64,000 bases of DNA from NCBI RefSeq assembly GCF_002810445.1, contig NZ_NEXS01000001.1:124001-188000 (forward strand), in the 5' to 3' direction. Below are positions 55,092-63,820 of the stretch, piece by piece (position 1 is the first letter of the stretch; each line of letters opens with the position of its first letter). The notes under the pieces were generated by a model, which was given only the letters and a program-made list of their open reading frames with translations, did no database searches and was not told the origin of the DNA. This stretch comes from Advenella sp. S44. Its GTDB lineage: Bacteria; Pseudomonadota; Gammaproteobacteria; Burkholderiales; Burkholderiaceae_B. The position numbers and the translations under genes are program-made.

Positions 55092-56372
55092 TCAGTAGAA
55101 CCAGTTCATCGGTACAATGACGATCTGCGGAAAAATCACAAGCAGCATAATCAACAGTGTGTAAGCCGCCACATAAGGCCACACACCTTTGATAATATCT
55201 TCCATACGGATGCGGGCCACACCGCAGACCACATTCAGTACGGTTCCCACCGGTGGCGTCAGCAGGCCGGCGCAACCGACCATGATGAATATCACGCCGA
55301 AATAAGTGGGATCGATGCCCGCTTCCTTGATCACAGGCATGAGCACCGGCGCCAGGATCAGGATAGTGGGCGTCAGGTCCATGGCAGTGCCTACCAAAAT
55401 CAGAAGCACCACAAGAACAAGCATCAGCAGTACGGGCGAGTCAACCAGAGGGCCAAGCATTGCAATCAGCTCCCTGGGCAGATCGGCCAGCGTGATCATA
55501 TAAGAGGTGACCAGGGCCGCCGCCACGAGGAACATGACCACGCTGGTGGTTGTTGCGGAGTTCACCAGCAGTTTCATCAAGTCGCGTGGTTTAATTTCGC
55601 GATATATCACCATGCCCACGAACAGCGCATAAACAGCGGCCACGGCTGCCGCTTCGGTCGGCGTAAAAATGCCGAAGCGCAAGCCGCCGATAATGATAAC
55701 CGGTAGCACCAGCGCCCAACCCGAATCACGCAGCGCCTTGGCCCTGACAGGCCAGGGTTCCTTGGGAAATGGCTTGAAGCTGGTGGAGCGGCGCGCCACC
55801 CAGGTCCATACCAGCGCCAGGGTCAGCCCCATCAGCAGGCCCGGTACAATCCCGGCCATGAACAGCTTGGTAACCGAAATATTGGTGGCCACGCCGAAAA
55901 TAATGAATGAAATGGACGGTGGAATGATGGGTGCAATAATGCCGCCGGCAGCGATCAGGCCGGTGGATTGTTTCATGTCATAGCCGCGGTCGCGCAGCAT
56001 GGGCACCAGCATGGCGGCAAGCGCCGCTGAGTCGGCAACAGCAGAACCGGAGAGTGCCGCCAGCAACACACTTGCCATAATGGCCACATAACCCAGCCCG
56101 CCGTGTACATGCCCCACCAGGGAACTTGCCAGCGCGACCATGCGGCGCGACATCCCGCCGGCGTTCATGGCCTCGCCAGCCAGCATGAACAGCGGGACAG
56201 CCATGAGTGAAAAATTGTCGGCGCCGGCAAGCATATTTTGCGCAAGAATCTGGACATCGAAAAAATCCAGATAGAACATCAGCCCGACAGCGGAAAGCAG
56301 TAACGCAAATGCGATTGGCATGCCAAATGCCATAAAACCGAGCAGCACGGAAAGAAAGATGGTGACAGTCAT
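55092..56372 (-). CDS. TRAP transporter large membrane subunit DctM
   Basis: The 426-residue membrane protein has about twelve helices and the DctM motifs GMPIAFALLLSAVG, PLFMLAGEAMNAGGMSRRMVALA and GCAGLLTPPVGTVLNVVCGVA, with LSGSAVADSAALAAMLVPMLRDRGYD in the first half. It is the ion-coupled channel of the system. It lies 21 bases after dctQ and 33 before dctP. Confidence 0.95.
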   Translation of the reverse strand: MTVTIFLSVLLGFMAFGMPIAFALLLSAVGLMFYLDFFDVQILAQNMLAGADNFSLMAVPLFMLAGEAMNAGGMSRRMVALASSLVGHVHGGLGYVAIMASVLLAALSGSAVADSAALAAMLVPMLRDRGYDMKQSTGLIAAGGIIAPIIPPSISFIIFGVATNISVTKLFMAGIVPGLLMGLTLALVWTWVARRSTSFKPFPKEPWPVRAKALRDSGWALVLPVIIIGGLRFGIFTPTEAAAVAAVYALFVGMVIYREIKPRDLMKLLVNSATTTSVVMFLVAAALVTSYMITLADLPRELIAMLGPLVDSPVLLMLVLVVLLILVGTAMDLTPTILILAPVLMPVIKEAGIDPTYFGVIFIMVGCAGLLTPPVGTVLNVVCGVARIRMEDIIKGVWPYVAAYTLLIMLLVIFPQIVIVPMNWFY

Positions 56373-56393
56373 ATTGTTTTCCCCTGGTACTCG

Positions 56394-56951
56394 TTATTCA
56401 ATCTCGTCGCTGTTGTCGACAGCGGTTCTGAAGCGATACCGATAGGCGCGGTCTGTCGGCGTCATGATGGCAATCGCAATATCGCCAATGGCAAGAACAA
56501 ACATGGCCGCGGCGCTGAACCATACCATGCCGCTGAACAGGGCCTGCGGCCACCCCGTGACGGGCAGCGAGGTATTCACACCAATGACCATCTGATCCCA
56601 TCCGCCATCCATCAACAGCCAAAGGATCCACATGATGATCAACTGGCGCAAAATGTGTATGATTTTTTGCAACATGACAGGCAGTCGGTCAAGCAGCATG
56701 TTCACGCCCAGATGCTGCTTGGTCCGAAACGCAATGACCGTGCCCAGGAAAATCAGCCAGACAAACGACATCCGGGCGACCTCCTCGGAAATGGTAATGC
56801 CCGAGTTAAAGCCGTACCTGAGGACGACGTTGCCAAACACCAGCAGCAGCATCACCAGTACGCAAAGCCCCAGTACATAGGTCAGTGTTTTTTCCACCGT
56901 TCGCGTAATCGCTGCCACCGATTGGAAAACAGGACTTTCCAGTATCGTCAT
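56394..56951 (-). CDS. TRAP transporter small membrane subunit DctQ
   Basis: The 185-residue protein has four predicted helices and the DctQ pattern VLRYGFNSGITISEEVARMSFVWLIFLGTVIAFRTKQHLGVNML, with the conserved EE and the RxxxHLG loop. It stabilises the DctM subunit. It is the first of the dctQMP genes and starts 117 bases after the SDR stop, enough for its own promoter. Confidence 0.93.
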   Translation of the reverse strand: MTILESPVFQSVAAITRTVEKTLTYVLGLCVLVMLLLVFGNVVLRYGFNSGITISEEVARMSFVWLIFLGTVIAFRTKQHLGVNMLLDRLPVMLQKIIHILRQLIIMWILWLLMDGGWDQMVIGVNTSLPVTGWPQALFSGMVWFSAAAMFVLAIGDIAIAIMTPTDRAYRYRFRTAVDNSDEIE

Positions 56952-57068
56952 GAATATCTCCTTTTGCTAAGACGCGATGCGGCTTCTGGCTGCATGCATC
57001 ATTTTTTTTTCTGCGTTGCATCCCATGTATGGGACACAGTCGCACGGGTTTGTGACGCTACGGTGTCG

Positions 57069-57821
57069 TCAATAGGTTGCCCGCCCGCCGGACAAGTCGA
57101 ATACCGCGCCTGTGCTGAAGGCACACTCTTCAGAGGCCAGCCAGCAGATCATGGAGGCAGCCTCGTCCACAGCAAGAAACCGCTTCATCGGAATCCGCGA
57201 CAACATATAGTCGATATGTTCCTGTGACATCGAATCGAAAATCTCAGTCTTTGCTGCCGCGGGGGTAATGGCGTTGACCAGAATATTGCGTTCTGCCAGC
57301 TCCTTGCCCAGCGATTTGGTCAGTCCGATCAGCCCGGCCTTGGAAGCGCTGTAATGCGATGCATTCGGATTGCCCTCTTTGCCGGCAATAGAAGCGATGT
57401 TCACGATGCGGCCATAGCCGTTTTCCAGCATGGCCGGCACCAGCACGCGGCAGGTATAGTAAGGGGCCATCAGGTTAGTTTGCACCACCTGCTGCCATAC
57501 GGCAGGATCCAGTTCCCAGGTCACCCCGTTGCCGCCGGTGATGCCGGCGTTGTTCACCAGAATATCGACCTTGCCATATTGCTTCAACGTATCGTCGGCC
57601 GCGTTTTGCACGGCGGCCAGATCGGTCAGATCCAGTGCATGCGCAGTGACCTTGCCCAATGCGCTCAGTTGCTGGCGCGTTTGCTCCAGACGGTCCGCAT
57701 CCAGATCCCACAGCGCGACTGACGCGCCCGATTGCAGCATGCGTTTTGCAGCAGCCAGGCCAATACCACGCGCGCCCCCCGTAATGACGGCTACCCGGTT
57801 CTGTAAACTGTTCTGACTCAT
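57069..57821 (-). CDS. SDR family NAD(P)-dependent oxidoreductase
   Basis: The 250-residue enzyme has TGGARGIG (14-21), VNNAGITGGNG, the catalytic Ser in NIASIAGKEGNPN and YSASK. Length and motifs are like FabG and sugar dehydrogenases of the classical SDR group. In this cluster it could be an aldose or 3-hydroxy-acid dehydrogenase; substrate unknown. It starts 19 bases after the Ldh-family gene stop and belongs to the same transcript. Confidence 0.92.
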   Translation of the reverse strand: MSQNSLQNRVAVITGGARGIGLAAAKRMLQSGASVALWDLDADRLEQTRQQLSALGKVTAHALDLTDLAAVQNAADDTLKQYGKVDILVNNAGITGGNGVTWELDPAVWQQVVQTNLMAPYYTCRVLVPAMLENGYGRIVNIASIAGKEGNPNASHYSASKAGLIGLTKSLGKELAERNILVNAITPAAAKTEIFDSMSQEHIDYMLSRIPMKRFLAVDEAASMICWLASEECAFSTGAVFDLSGGRATY

Positions 57822-57840
57822 TGTCTATCCTTGTCGTAAA

Positions 57841-58923
57841 TTAAAGTGTTGCCGGCATGCCGATACCATAGTGCTGCGCAGAATCCTGCAGCAGGGGCGT
57901 AATGGACGGATGCAGAACGACGCCGTTTTTCTTTTGCCGCTCATACAATGCCAGCCCGCGATCCCCGGGCATGCGGACATTGTCAAAGCCTGGCCGAGGC
58001 GGATTGTTGCGGCAGGCGTCGGCAATCCAGTCCATCTGACGCAGGAACGCCTCGTTGCCGCCAAAGGCGCCCGGATCATACAGGCTGACGAAAACCGTCG
58101 CGCCCCATCCCTTGATGTTGTCGGCCCGGCCATGACCGGCCAGACCGCCGGTCAGCGCTTCTATCAGCAATGCCAGGCCAAATCCCTTATGCCCCACCGA
58201 CAGGCCGCCCAGTGGCAAAATCGTGCCGGGCGGGTCCTGGTTCAGTACAGCGGGGTCGCGCGTTGGTTTGCCAGTACTGTCAAGCAGCCACTCTTCCTCG
58301 AATTGCCTGCCTTCCCTGGCCAGACGGCCGCTCATGCCGTTTGTGGTAATAGAGGCGGAAATATCAACCAGAAAGGGCTTTGCCGACGGTATGCCAACGG
58401 CAATAGGATTGGGCGTAAATACGGCGCGGGTCCCACCGAATGGCGCCACGCTCTGGCCGGCAGGATCCGAGCAACTGAGCACGATCAGCATATTTTGACG
58501 AATCGCGCGTAACAGGTAACTGGCCAGGCAGGCAATGTGATGGCTCTGCCTGATGACAGCCGTGGCAGTGCCATATTGCCGCGCGCGCGGCACGAGCATG
58601 TCTATTGTCTGGTTTACCAGCCAAGGCCCGGGCAGGCGGCGTCCGTCCAGCAGCAGCGATGCCCCTTTGTCGCTGACAATATCGGCGCTGCCTTGCCGGG
58701 TCATCTGCCCCTGTTCAACCTGCTTCAGGTAGGGATTGAGCAACGCCAGGCCGTGGGTGGTGTGGCCCAGCAAATCCCCATCAAGCAGGACATCTGCGAC
58801 CGTTCGCGCAATAGCGTCCGAGGTGCCGGCGGCCGCCAGTAACGCGCGCGCAAATTCGCGCAATGTCTCGGCATCATATCGGTCGCCGTCCTGTTGCACA
58901 GCGTGGTTTGCAGTCTGGTTCAT
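57841..58923 (-). CDS. Ldh-family (malate/L-lactate dehydrogenase-like) oxidoreductase, second copy
   Basis: The 360-residue enzyme is of the Ldh_2 family: DGDLLGHTTHGLALLNPYLKQVE with the catalytic His, IRQSHHIACLASYLLRAIRQNMLIVLSCSDP and FTPNPIAVGIPSAKPFLVDIS for cofactor binding. It differs widely from the other Ldh-family gene at 48242-49237, so this is not a recent duplicate. It overlaps the third tctA by 4 bases and probably oxidises a 2-hydroxy acid brought in by that transporter. Confidence 0.92.
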   Translation of the reverse strand: MNQTANHAVQQDGDRYDAETLREFARALLAAAGTSDAIARTVADVLLDGDLLGHTTHGLALLNPYLKQVEQGQMTRQGSADIVSDKGASLLLDGRRLPGPWLVNQTIDMLVPRARQYGTATAVIRQSHHIACLASYLLRAIRQNMLIVLSCSDPAGQSVAPFGGTRAVFTPNPIAVGIPSAKPFLVDISASITTNGMSGRLAREGRQFEEEWLLDSTGKPTRDPAVLNQDPPGTILPLGGLSVGHKGFGLALLIEALTGGLAGHGRADNIKGWGATVFVSLYDPGAFGGNEAFLRQMDWIADACRNNPPRPGFDNVRMPGDRGLALYERQKKNGVVLHPSITPLLQDSAQHYGIGMPATL

Positions 58924-60458
58924 GTGTTGATTCCTGGTTTGTTGACCGGGTCCTCATTACCGCCGGATGGCGGTTTGGATTTCCCGAGGAACAGTTTGAT
59001 AAAGGGAACGGACCAGATCAGAATCGCCACCACGCCCAGCACAGCGGCGATGGGACGACTGAAGAACATGGAAAAATCTCCGTCTGCCTTAATCATGGAC
59101 GAAATAAAGTTTTCTTCAAGCATGCCACCCAGCACGACGCCCAGCACGGCCGGTGCAATAGGGAACTCGTTTTCTTCCATGACATAGGCAAGCAGGCCCA
59201 TCATCATCATGATGATCACGTCAAAAGGACTATTGTTGATGGCGAACGTACCCACAATACTGAACAGCAAAATGATGGGCATGAGCATAGAACGGGGCAC
59301 CCGCAATACATTGCGGGCAATCTTGACCAGGGCATAACCCAGCGGCAGCATAATGATATTGGCAATAATAAACACCAGGAAAATCGAATACATTTCGACC
59401 GCATTGTTGGTAAAGATCATGGGGCCCGGCGTCAGATTTTTCATATACAGCACACCGACCACAATCGCCGTGATGGAGTCGCCCGGTATCCCAAAAACCA
59501 GCGCCGGGATCCATGCACCGGCCAGCGCAGAGTTGTTCGAGGCGCCGGCCTCGACAATGCCTTCCACATGCCCGGTGCCGAATTTTTCAGGTTCTTTGGA
59601 AAACTTCTTGCTCATGCCATATGACATCCAGGCGGCAATGTCGGCGCCAGCCCCCGGCAATGCGCCTACCACGGTACCCAGCACGCTGCCGCGCAGAATG
59701 GATAGCGGATACTTTTTGGTCAGCGTCCACATGCCGGTAAAGATATTGCCGATCTGCGCCTTGACCTCGCCCAGTCGATCCTGGGAATTGACGGCGTAAC
59801 GCAAGACTTCGGCAATCGCAAACATGCCGACCATCATGGGCAGCAAGGTGACGCCATTCATCAGATCTTCATTGCCGAAGGTAAAGCGCGGATAGGCCGC
59901 CGGATTATTCATGCCCACGCAGGCCAGCAACAGGCCGATCAGCAGCGACACAAAGCCCTTGAGCTGGCTGGCCGGGGTAATCACGATCGAGCAGGACAGC
60001 CCCAGCACAACGAGCCAGAAAAACTCATACGAAGAAAAATTGAGCGCAAAGTTGGCCAGCATGGGCGCGCATGTGATGAGCACGAGCGTGCCAAACAGGC
60101 CGCCAACAAACGAGAACACAATACTGGCTCCCAGCGCCTGATCGGCCAGGCCCTTGCGGGTCATGTTGTAGGCTTCATCCGTGTAGGCCGCCGATGACGG
60201 CGTACCGGGGATTCGTAGCAGACATCCGGGCACGTCGCCCGACGTGATGGCCATGGCCGTGGAGGTCACCATCATGGCAATGGCGGGCACCGGGTCCATA
60301 AAGAAAGTGACCGGCACCAGAAGCGCGACCGCCATGGTGGCGCTCAGGCCAGGTATGGCGCCGACAAACAGGCCGAAAATGGCGGCCACCAGAATGACGC
60401 CCAGTACGAATGGGTCGGCGACCAGACCAAGCGCAGCGGTAAAGTTGCTCATGAACAT
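58920..60458 (-). CDS. Tripartite tricarboxylate transporter subunit TctA (third system)
   Basis: The 512-residue membrane protein has the TctA plan, but its first motif reads FGLFVGAIPGLSATMAVALLVPVTF instead of GVLPGLGP, and the second half VVGALPGAGADIAAWMSYGMSKK, then FGIPGDSITAIVVG. These changes place it in a divergent TctA branch. It lies between tctB and an Ldh-family dehydrogenase with which it overlaps by 4 bases, suggesting uptake of the dehydrogenase substrate. Confidence 0.94.
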   Translation of the reverse strand: MFMSNFTAALGLVADPFVLGVILVAAIFGLFVGAIPGLSATMAVALLVPVTFFMDPVPAIAMMVTSTAMAITSGDVPGCLLRIPGTPSSAAYTDEAYNMTRKGLADQALGASIVFSFVGGLFGTLVLITCAPMLANFALNFSSYEFFWLVVLGLSCSIVITPASQLKGFVSLLIGLLLACVGMNNPAAYPRFTFGNEDLMNGVTLLPMMVGMFAIAEVLRYAVNSQDRLGEVKAQIGNIFTGMWTLTKKYPLSILRGSVLGTVVGALPGAGADIAAWMSYGMSKKFSKEPEKFGTGHVEGIVEAGASNNSALAGAWIPALVFGIPGDSITAIVVGVLYMKNLTPGPMIFTNNAVEMYSIFLVFIIANIIMLPLGYALVKIARNVLRVPRSMLMPIILLFSIVGTFAINNSPFDVIIMMMMGLLAYVMEENEFPIAPAVLGVVLGGMLEENFISSMIKADGDFSMFFSRPIAAVLGVVAILIWSVPFIKLFLGKSKPPSGGNEDPVNKPGINT

Positions 60459-60462
60459 AGGG

Positions 60463-60930
60463 TCACCATGCGAAGGATTCCAGCAGTCCCCAGGGCAGCG
60501 GAACTTCCAGAATATTGTAGAAAGAAAAGTGGATCAGCAGCACGCCGATCACAGTCAGAATCGCACTGCGCAGGGGCTTGACGCCGAACACCAGGAAGGT
60601 GATCATCAGGATAATGCCGGATGCAATAAAAAAGCCCAGCCATTCCGCGGTCAGAAAATAGAAAACAAGCGCCGCCGGAATCATGCAGAAGCGCAAAAAC
60701 GTAACCATATTCAAGCCCGGCCAGGCCAGCCACCGCTGATTATCCTGGCTGCGTCGGCTTTGCACAAGCAGACAGACTGAACAGATGAGCAAGCCGATAG
60801 CAATCAGGCGCGGGAACAGCCCCGATCCAAACTCCTGGCCGGGCGTGGGCGGAAACGACAGCGCCATGACAAAAACGATAATGGCAAAAATGCCGATGAT
60901 AATGCCGGAAAGGGTATCACTGATCTTCAT
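60463..60930 (-). CDS. Tripartite tricarboxylate transporter subunit TctB (third system)
   Basis: The 155-residue protein has four to five hydrophobic segments and the TctB pattern SGIIIGIFAIIVFVMALSFPPTPGQEFGSGLFPRLIAIGL. I chose the ATG at 60930 because the first helix then begins near the N-terminus, as in other TctB proteins; an ATG at 60999, only 6 bases after the tctC stop, would add 23 basic residues and is possible. It lies 4 bases before tctA. Confidence 0.88.
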   Translation of the reverse strand: MKISDTLSGIIIGIFAIIVFVMALSFPPTPGQEFGSGLFPRLIAIGLLICSVCLLVQSRRSQDNQRWLAWPGLNMVTFLRFCMIPAALVFYFLTAEWLGFFIASGIILMITFLVFGVKPLRSAILTVIGVLLIHFSFYNILEVPLPWGLLESFAW

Positions 60931-61005
60931 GGGAATTTTCCACAGGGTCGGCAGCGTGGTCCGGCGCGCCAGGCGCACCGGACCGACTACCCGGTTCATA
61001 TCAAT

Positions 61006-61974
61006 TTATTTGGCCATACCGATGGCTTTGAGAACCTCGCCGAAATCTTCCGTGGATTTGGCCATGTACTCGCCGTAATCCTTGCTGTTGGCATACGCTG
61101 CCCCAAAGCCGCGCTTGGACATGAAATCGCGGAATTCCTTGCTCTCATTAACGTTCTTGAGTGCGGCTTCCAGTTTGGCGGTTATATCATCCGGCAACCC
61201 CTTGGGACCGGCAATGCCGCGCCAGACGCCCACCGTCCAGTCATTGCCGGTCGTTTCCTTCAGTGTCGGCACATCGGGATACATGGGCGAGCGCTCTTTG
61301 GACATAATGGCCAGCGGCTTGGCTTTGCCCGCGTCAATCATCGAGCGCGCTTCCGGCAGCGAGGTGGGCACGATATCAATGCCGCCGGCCACCAGTTCCA
61401 GCATGGCTGGTGCTGAGCCGTTGGACGGCACAAAAGGCACTGAATTAGGCGGCAAACCCGCATTGTTCACCAGCCCGGCGATAGCAATATGCCAGATGCC
61501 GCCCTGCCCGGTTCCCGATGCCTTCAGTTTGCCCGGATTAGCCTTGATGGCCTCCATCAGCCCTTTCATGTCTTTGTAGTCTGAAGTCGCACTCACCGTC
61601 ACACCGGCAGGGTCCTCATTCATCAGCGCCAGCGGGGTGTAGTCGGCAGGCGTAATCGTCGTCAGGCCCAGATGTTTCATGGTCGCGATTTCAACCGTGA
61701 GCATGCCCAGCGTATAGCCGTCGGGTTTGGCTTTGGAGATAGCCATATGGCCCACCACACCATTGCCGCCGGTGCGGTTGACAACATTGACCGGGTTATC
61801 CAGTTCTTTTTCAAGCAGCGTGGCGATCATGCGGGCCGTGGCGTCTGTTCCTCCACCTGCACCCCAGGGCACGATCATGGTGATGGGGCGCTCGGGATAG
61901 GCTGCGTGAGCCATGCCTGCGCTCACTGCCATCGTCAACCCCAGCAATGCTTTAAGCGTATTGCGTTTGTTCAT
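61006..61974 (-). CDS. Periplasmic Bug/TctC-family binding protein (third system)
   Basis: The 322-residue product has a signal peptide (MNKRNTLKALLGLTMAVSAG, cut near AHA|AYP) and the Bug consensus YPERPITMIVPWGAGGGTDATARMI, VNRTGGNGVVGHMAISKAKPDGYTLGM and ELVAGGIDIVPTSL. It feeds the TctAB proteins encoded downstream. A terminator after the hydrolase gene and a spacer of 233 bases separate it from the upstream gene, so it begins the transcript tctC-tctB-tctA-ldh-sdr. Confidence 0.95.
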   Translation of the reverse strand: MNKRNTLKALLGLTMAVSAGMAHAAYPERPITMIVPWGAGGGTDATARMIATLLEKELDNPVNVVNRTGGNGVVGHMAISKAKPDGYTLGMLTVEIATMKHLGLTTITPADYTPLALMNEDPAGVTVSATSDYKDMKGLMEAIKANPGKLKASGTGQGGIWHIAIAGLVNNAGLPPNSVPFVPSNGSAPAMLELVAGGIDIVPTSLPEARSMIDAGKAKPLAIMSKERSPMYPDVPTLKETTGNDWTVGVWRGIAGPKGLPDDITAKLEAALKNVNESKEFRDFMSKRGFGAAYANSKDYGEYMAKSTEDFGEVLKAIGMAK

Positions 61975-62164
61975 ATTTGTCTCCGATTACAGGCAACTCC
62001 AGCGCAGCCGGGCTCCTGATCTATATTGTCCATACACGCCGGTTGCGTGACGGCCGATTCTGTTTTTACACGTTTACCACTGCGGTCAGGTGGCTGCCAC
62101 CCTTTGGCGGGTGGTCGGATGCCTGACCTCAACAACAACCTGAATTCCGCAAGGAGATTCAGGA

Positions 62165-62196
62165 TCAAACAAACGTGGCGCCTCCTTCGCGCCACG
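62165..62196 (-). terminator. Terminator after the fumarylacetoacetase-family hydrolase gene
   Basis: CGTGGCGC and GCGCCACG form a perfect 8-bp stem with a 7-base loop, followed on the minus strand by TTTGTTTG. It begins 12 bases after the hydrolase stop and separates that operon from the tct operon. Confidence 0.75.
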
Positions 62197-62207
62197 CCTT
62201 GCCGGCT

Positions 62208-63053
62208 TTACGCCTGCACAACCTTTTGCGTCTGTTCGCCCAGACCTTCAATGCCCAGACGCATGGTCTGGCCAGCCTTCAGGTAAACAGGCTCGGGTTT
62301 AACACCCATGCCCACGCCCGGTGGCGTGCCTGTGGAAATCACATCGCATGGCTGCAGGCTCATGAAGTTGCTCAGGTAAGAAACGATGGTTGCCACATCA
62401 AAAATCATTTTGGCGGTGGTCCCGTCCTGATAGCGTTTGCCGTCCACTTCCAGCCATAGATTCAGGGCTTGCGGGTCAGGCACGTCATCGGCCGTGACCA
62501 GCCAGGGTCCGATAGGGCCGAACGTGTCGCAGCCCTTGCCCTTGTCCCATGTGCCGCCTCTTTCGATCTGATATTCGCGTTCCGACACGTCGTTAATAAC
62601 GCAATAGCCGGCCACATAGGACAGTGCGTCTTCCTTGCTGATATAACGGGCCTCTTTGCCGATAACCACGCCCAGCTCGACTTCCCAGTCTGTTTTCTTC
62701 GACCCGCGAGGGATCGCCACGTCATCATTGGGACCCACAATGGCGCTGGTCCACTTGTTGAATACGACAGGCTCAGAGGGCTCAGGCAGGCCGGACTCGG
62801 CCGCGTGGTCAGAATAATTCAGGCCGATGCAAACGAATTTGCCAATGTTGGCCACACATGGTCCGATTCGCGGATTGCCTTCAACAACGGGCAGCGTGGA
62901 CAGATCCAGTTCGCGCAGGCGCGCCAGGCCTTCTGCGCTGATGGTGCTGCCGTCAATGTCGCCGATGACGCCAGACAGGTCTCGGATGCGGCCGTCGCTG
63001 TCGACGATGCCTGGTTTTTCTTGCTTGCTTTCCCCATAACGGATGAGTTTCAT
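62208..63053 (-). CDS. Fumarylacetoacetate hydrolase family protein, 2,4-diketo-3-deoxy-acid hydrolase-like
   Basis: The 281-residue enzyme has the FAH fold: FVCIGLNYSDHAAESGLPEPSEPVVFNKWTSAIVGPNDDV, the metal-ligand acids in DWEVELGVVIGKEARYI, then GYCVINDVSERE, DTFGPIGPWLV and the end SLQPCDVISTGTPPGVGMG. The whole looks very like the 2,4-diketo-3-deoxy-L-fuconate (or -rhamnonate) hydrolases, which cut the diketo acid to pyruvate and lactate. That matches the SDR at 44470-45216, which resembles the enzyme making such a diketo acid. It overlaps the GntR gene by 4 bases. Confidence 0.93.
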   Translation of the reverse strand: MKLIRYGESKQEKPGIVDSDGRIRDLSGVIGDIDGSTISAEGLARLRELDLSTLPVVEGNPRIGPCVANIGKFVCIGLNYSDHAAESGLPEPSEPVVFNKWTSAIVGPNDDVAIPRGSKKTDWEVELGVVIGKEARYISKEDALSYVAGYCVINDVSEREYQIERGGTWDKGKGCDTFGPIGPWLVTADDVPDPQALNLWLEVDGKRYQDGTTAKMIFDVATIVSYLSNFMSLQPCDVISTGTPPGVGMGVKPEPVYLKAGQTMRLGIEGLGEQTQKVVQA

Positions 63054-63796
63054 ACTGACTCCTGTTGGTTTGTGTATGCCGATGTCGCTGCGCCGGCTTG
63101 CTGATAGTCGTTGTAGTGCTTTTGCACATGATCCAGGTGCCGGTACATGGCTTCGGAAGCCTTGGCCGGGTTGCGTTCGGCCAGGGCTCGCACAATATGT
63201 TCGTGATCATCAAACGTCGATTGCAGAATCGACGGTATGACGGTTGTGATCGTACGGCTCTTGCGGCTGAGCAGACTGATGCTTTGCGCCACCCTTTGCA
63301 GGTAAACGTTGCCGCAGGCATTGATGATGGTCTGGTGCAGTTCTATATCCAGATGCCGAATGGCTTCGTGGTCATTGCGGGCCAGCGCGGCGCGCGCTTC
63401 CTCGACATTGACGCGCAGGCGCTCAATTTCCGCTTCGGTCAGCCGCTCGCAGGCCAGGCGCGTAATGCCGCCTTCGATAATTTTGCGCGCATCGAACAAC
63501 TCGTTGATCTGGTCAAAGTGTAGGTCGATCAGCAGGCTGAGCGGCTCGATCAGGTCTTCCACATTAAGCGAACTGATGAAGTTGCCTTCGCCCTGCTGAA
63601 TCTTGACCAGCCCCAGCAGCGACAGGCCCCGGATAGCTTCCCGAACCGCAGGCCTGCCCACATCAAACAATACCGCCAGCTCGCGCTCTGGCGGCAATTG
63701 CTGGCCAGCCACCAGTTGCCCCTTGCGGATCATATCGATCAATCGCTGGGCAACCAGTTCCGACACGGAGCGGGATTTGATGGCTTCGAACTTCAC
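63050..63796 (-). CDS. FadR-type GntR family transcriptional regulator (FCD domain)
   Basis: The 248-residue protein has an N-terminal winged helix (about 8-75: SVSELVAQRLIDMIRKGQLVAGQQLPPERELAVLFDVGRPAVREAIRGLSLLGLV) and the helical FCD ligand domain, with the metal-binding Asp/His pattern in HLDIELHQTI and later DDHEHIVRALAE. Such proteins sense organic acids. It overlaps the hydrolase gene by 4 bases and likely controls that operon and the tct block. A perfect TGGTNNNACCA site lies 87-97 bases upstream of its start. Confidence 0.95.
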   Translation of the reverse strand: MKFEAIKSRSVSELVAQRLIDMIRKGQLVAGQQLPPERELAVLFDVGRPAVREAIRGLSLLGLVKIQQGEGNFISSLNVEDLIEPLSLLIDLHFDQINELFDARKIIEGGITRLACERLTEAEIERLRVNVEEARAALARNDHEAIRHLDIELHQTIINACGNVYLQRVAQSISLLSRKSRTITTVIPSILQSTFDDHEHIVRALAERNPAKASEAMYRHLDHVQKHYNDYQQAGAATSAYTNQQESV

Positions 63797-63820
63797 TTTT
63801 CTATTTTCACGCTTTCTGTT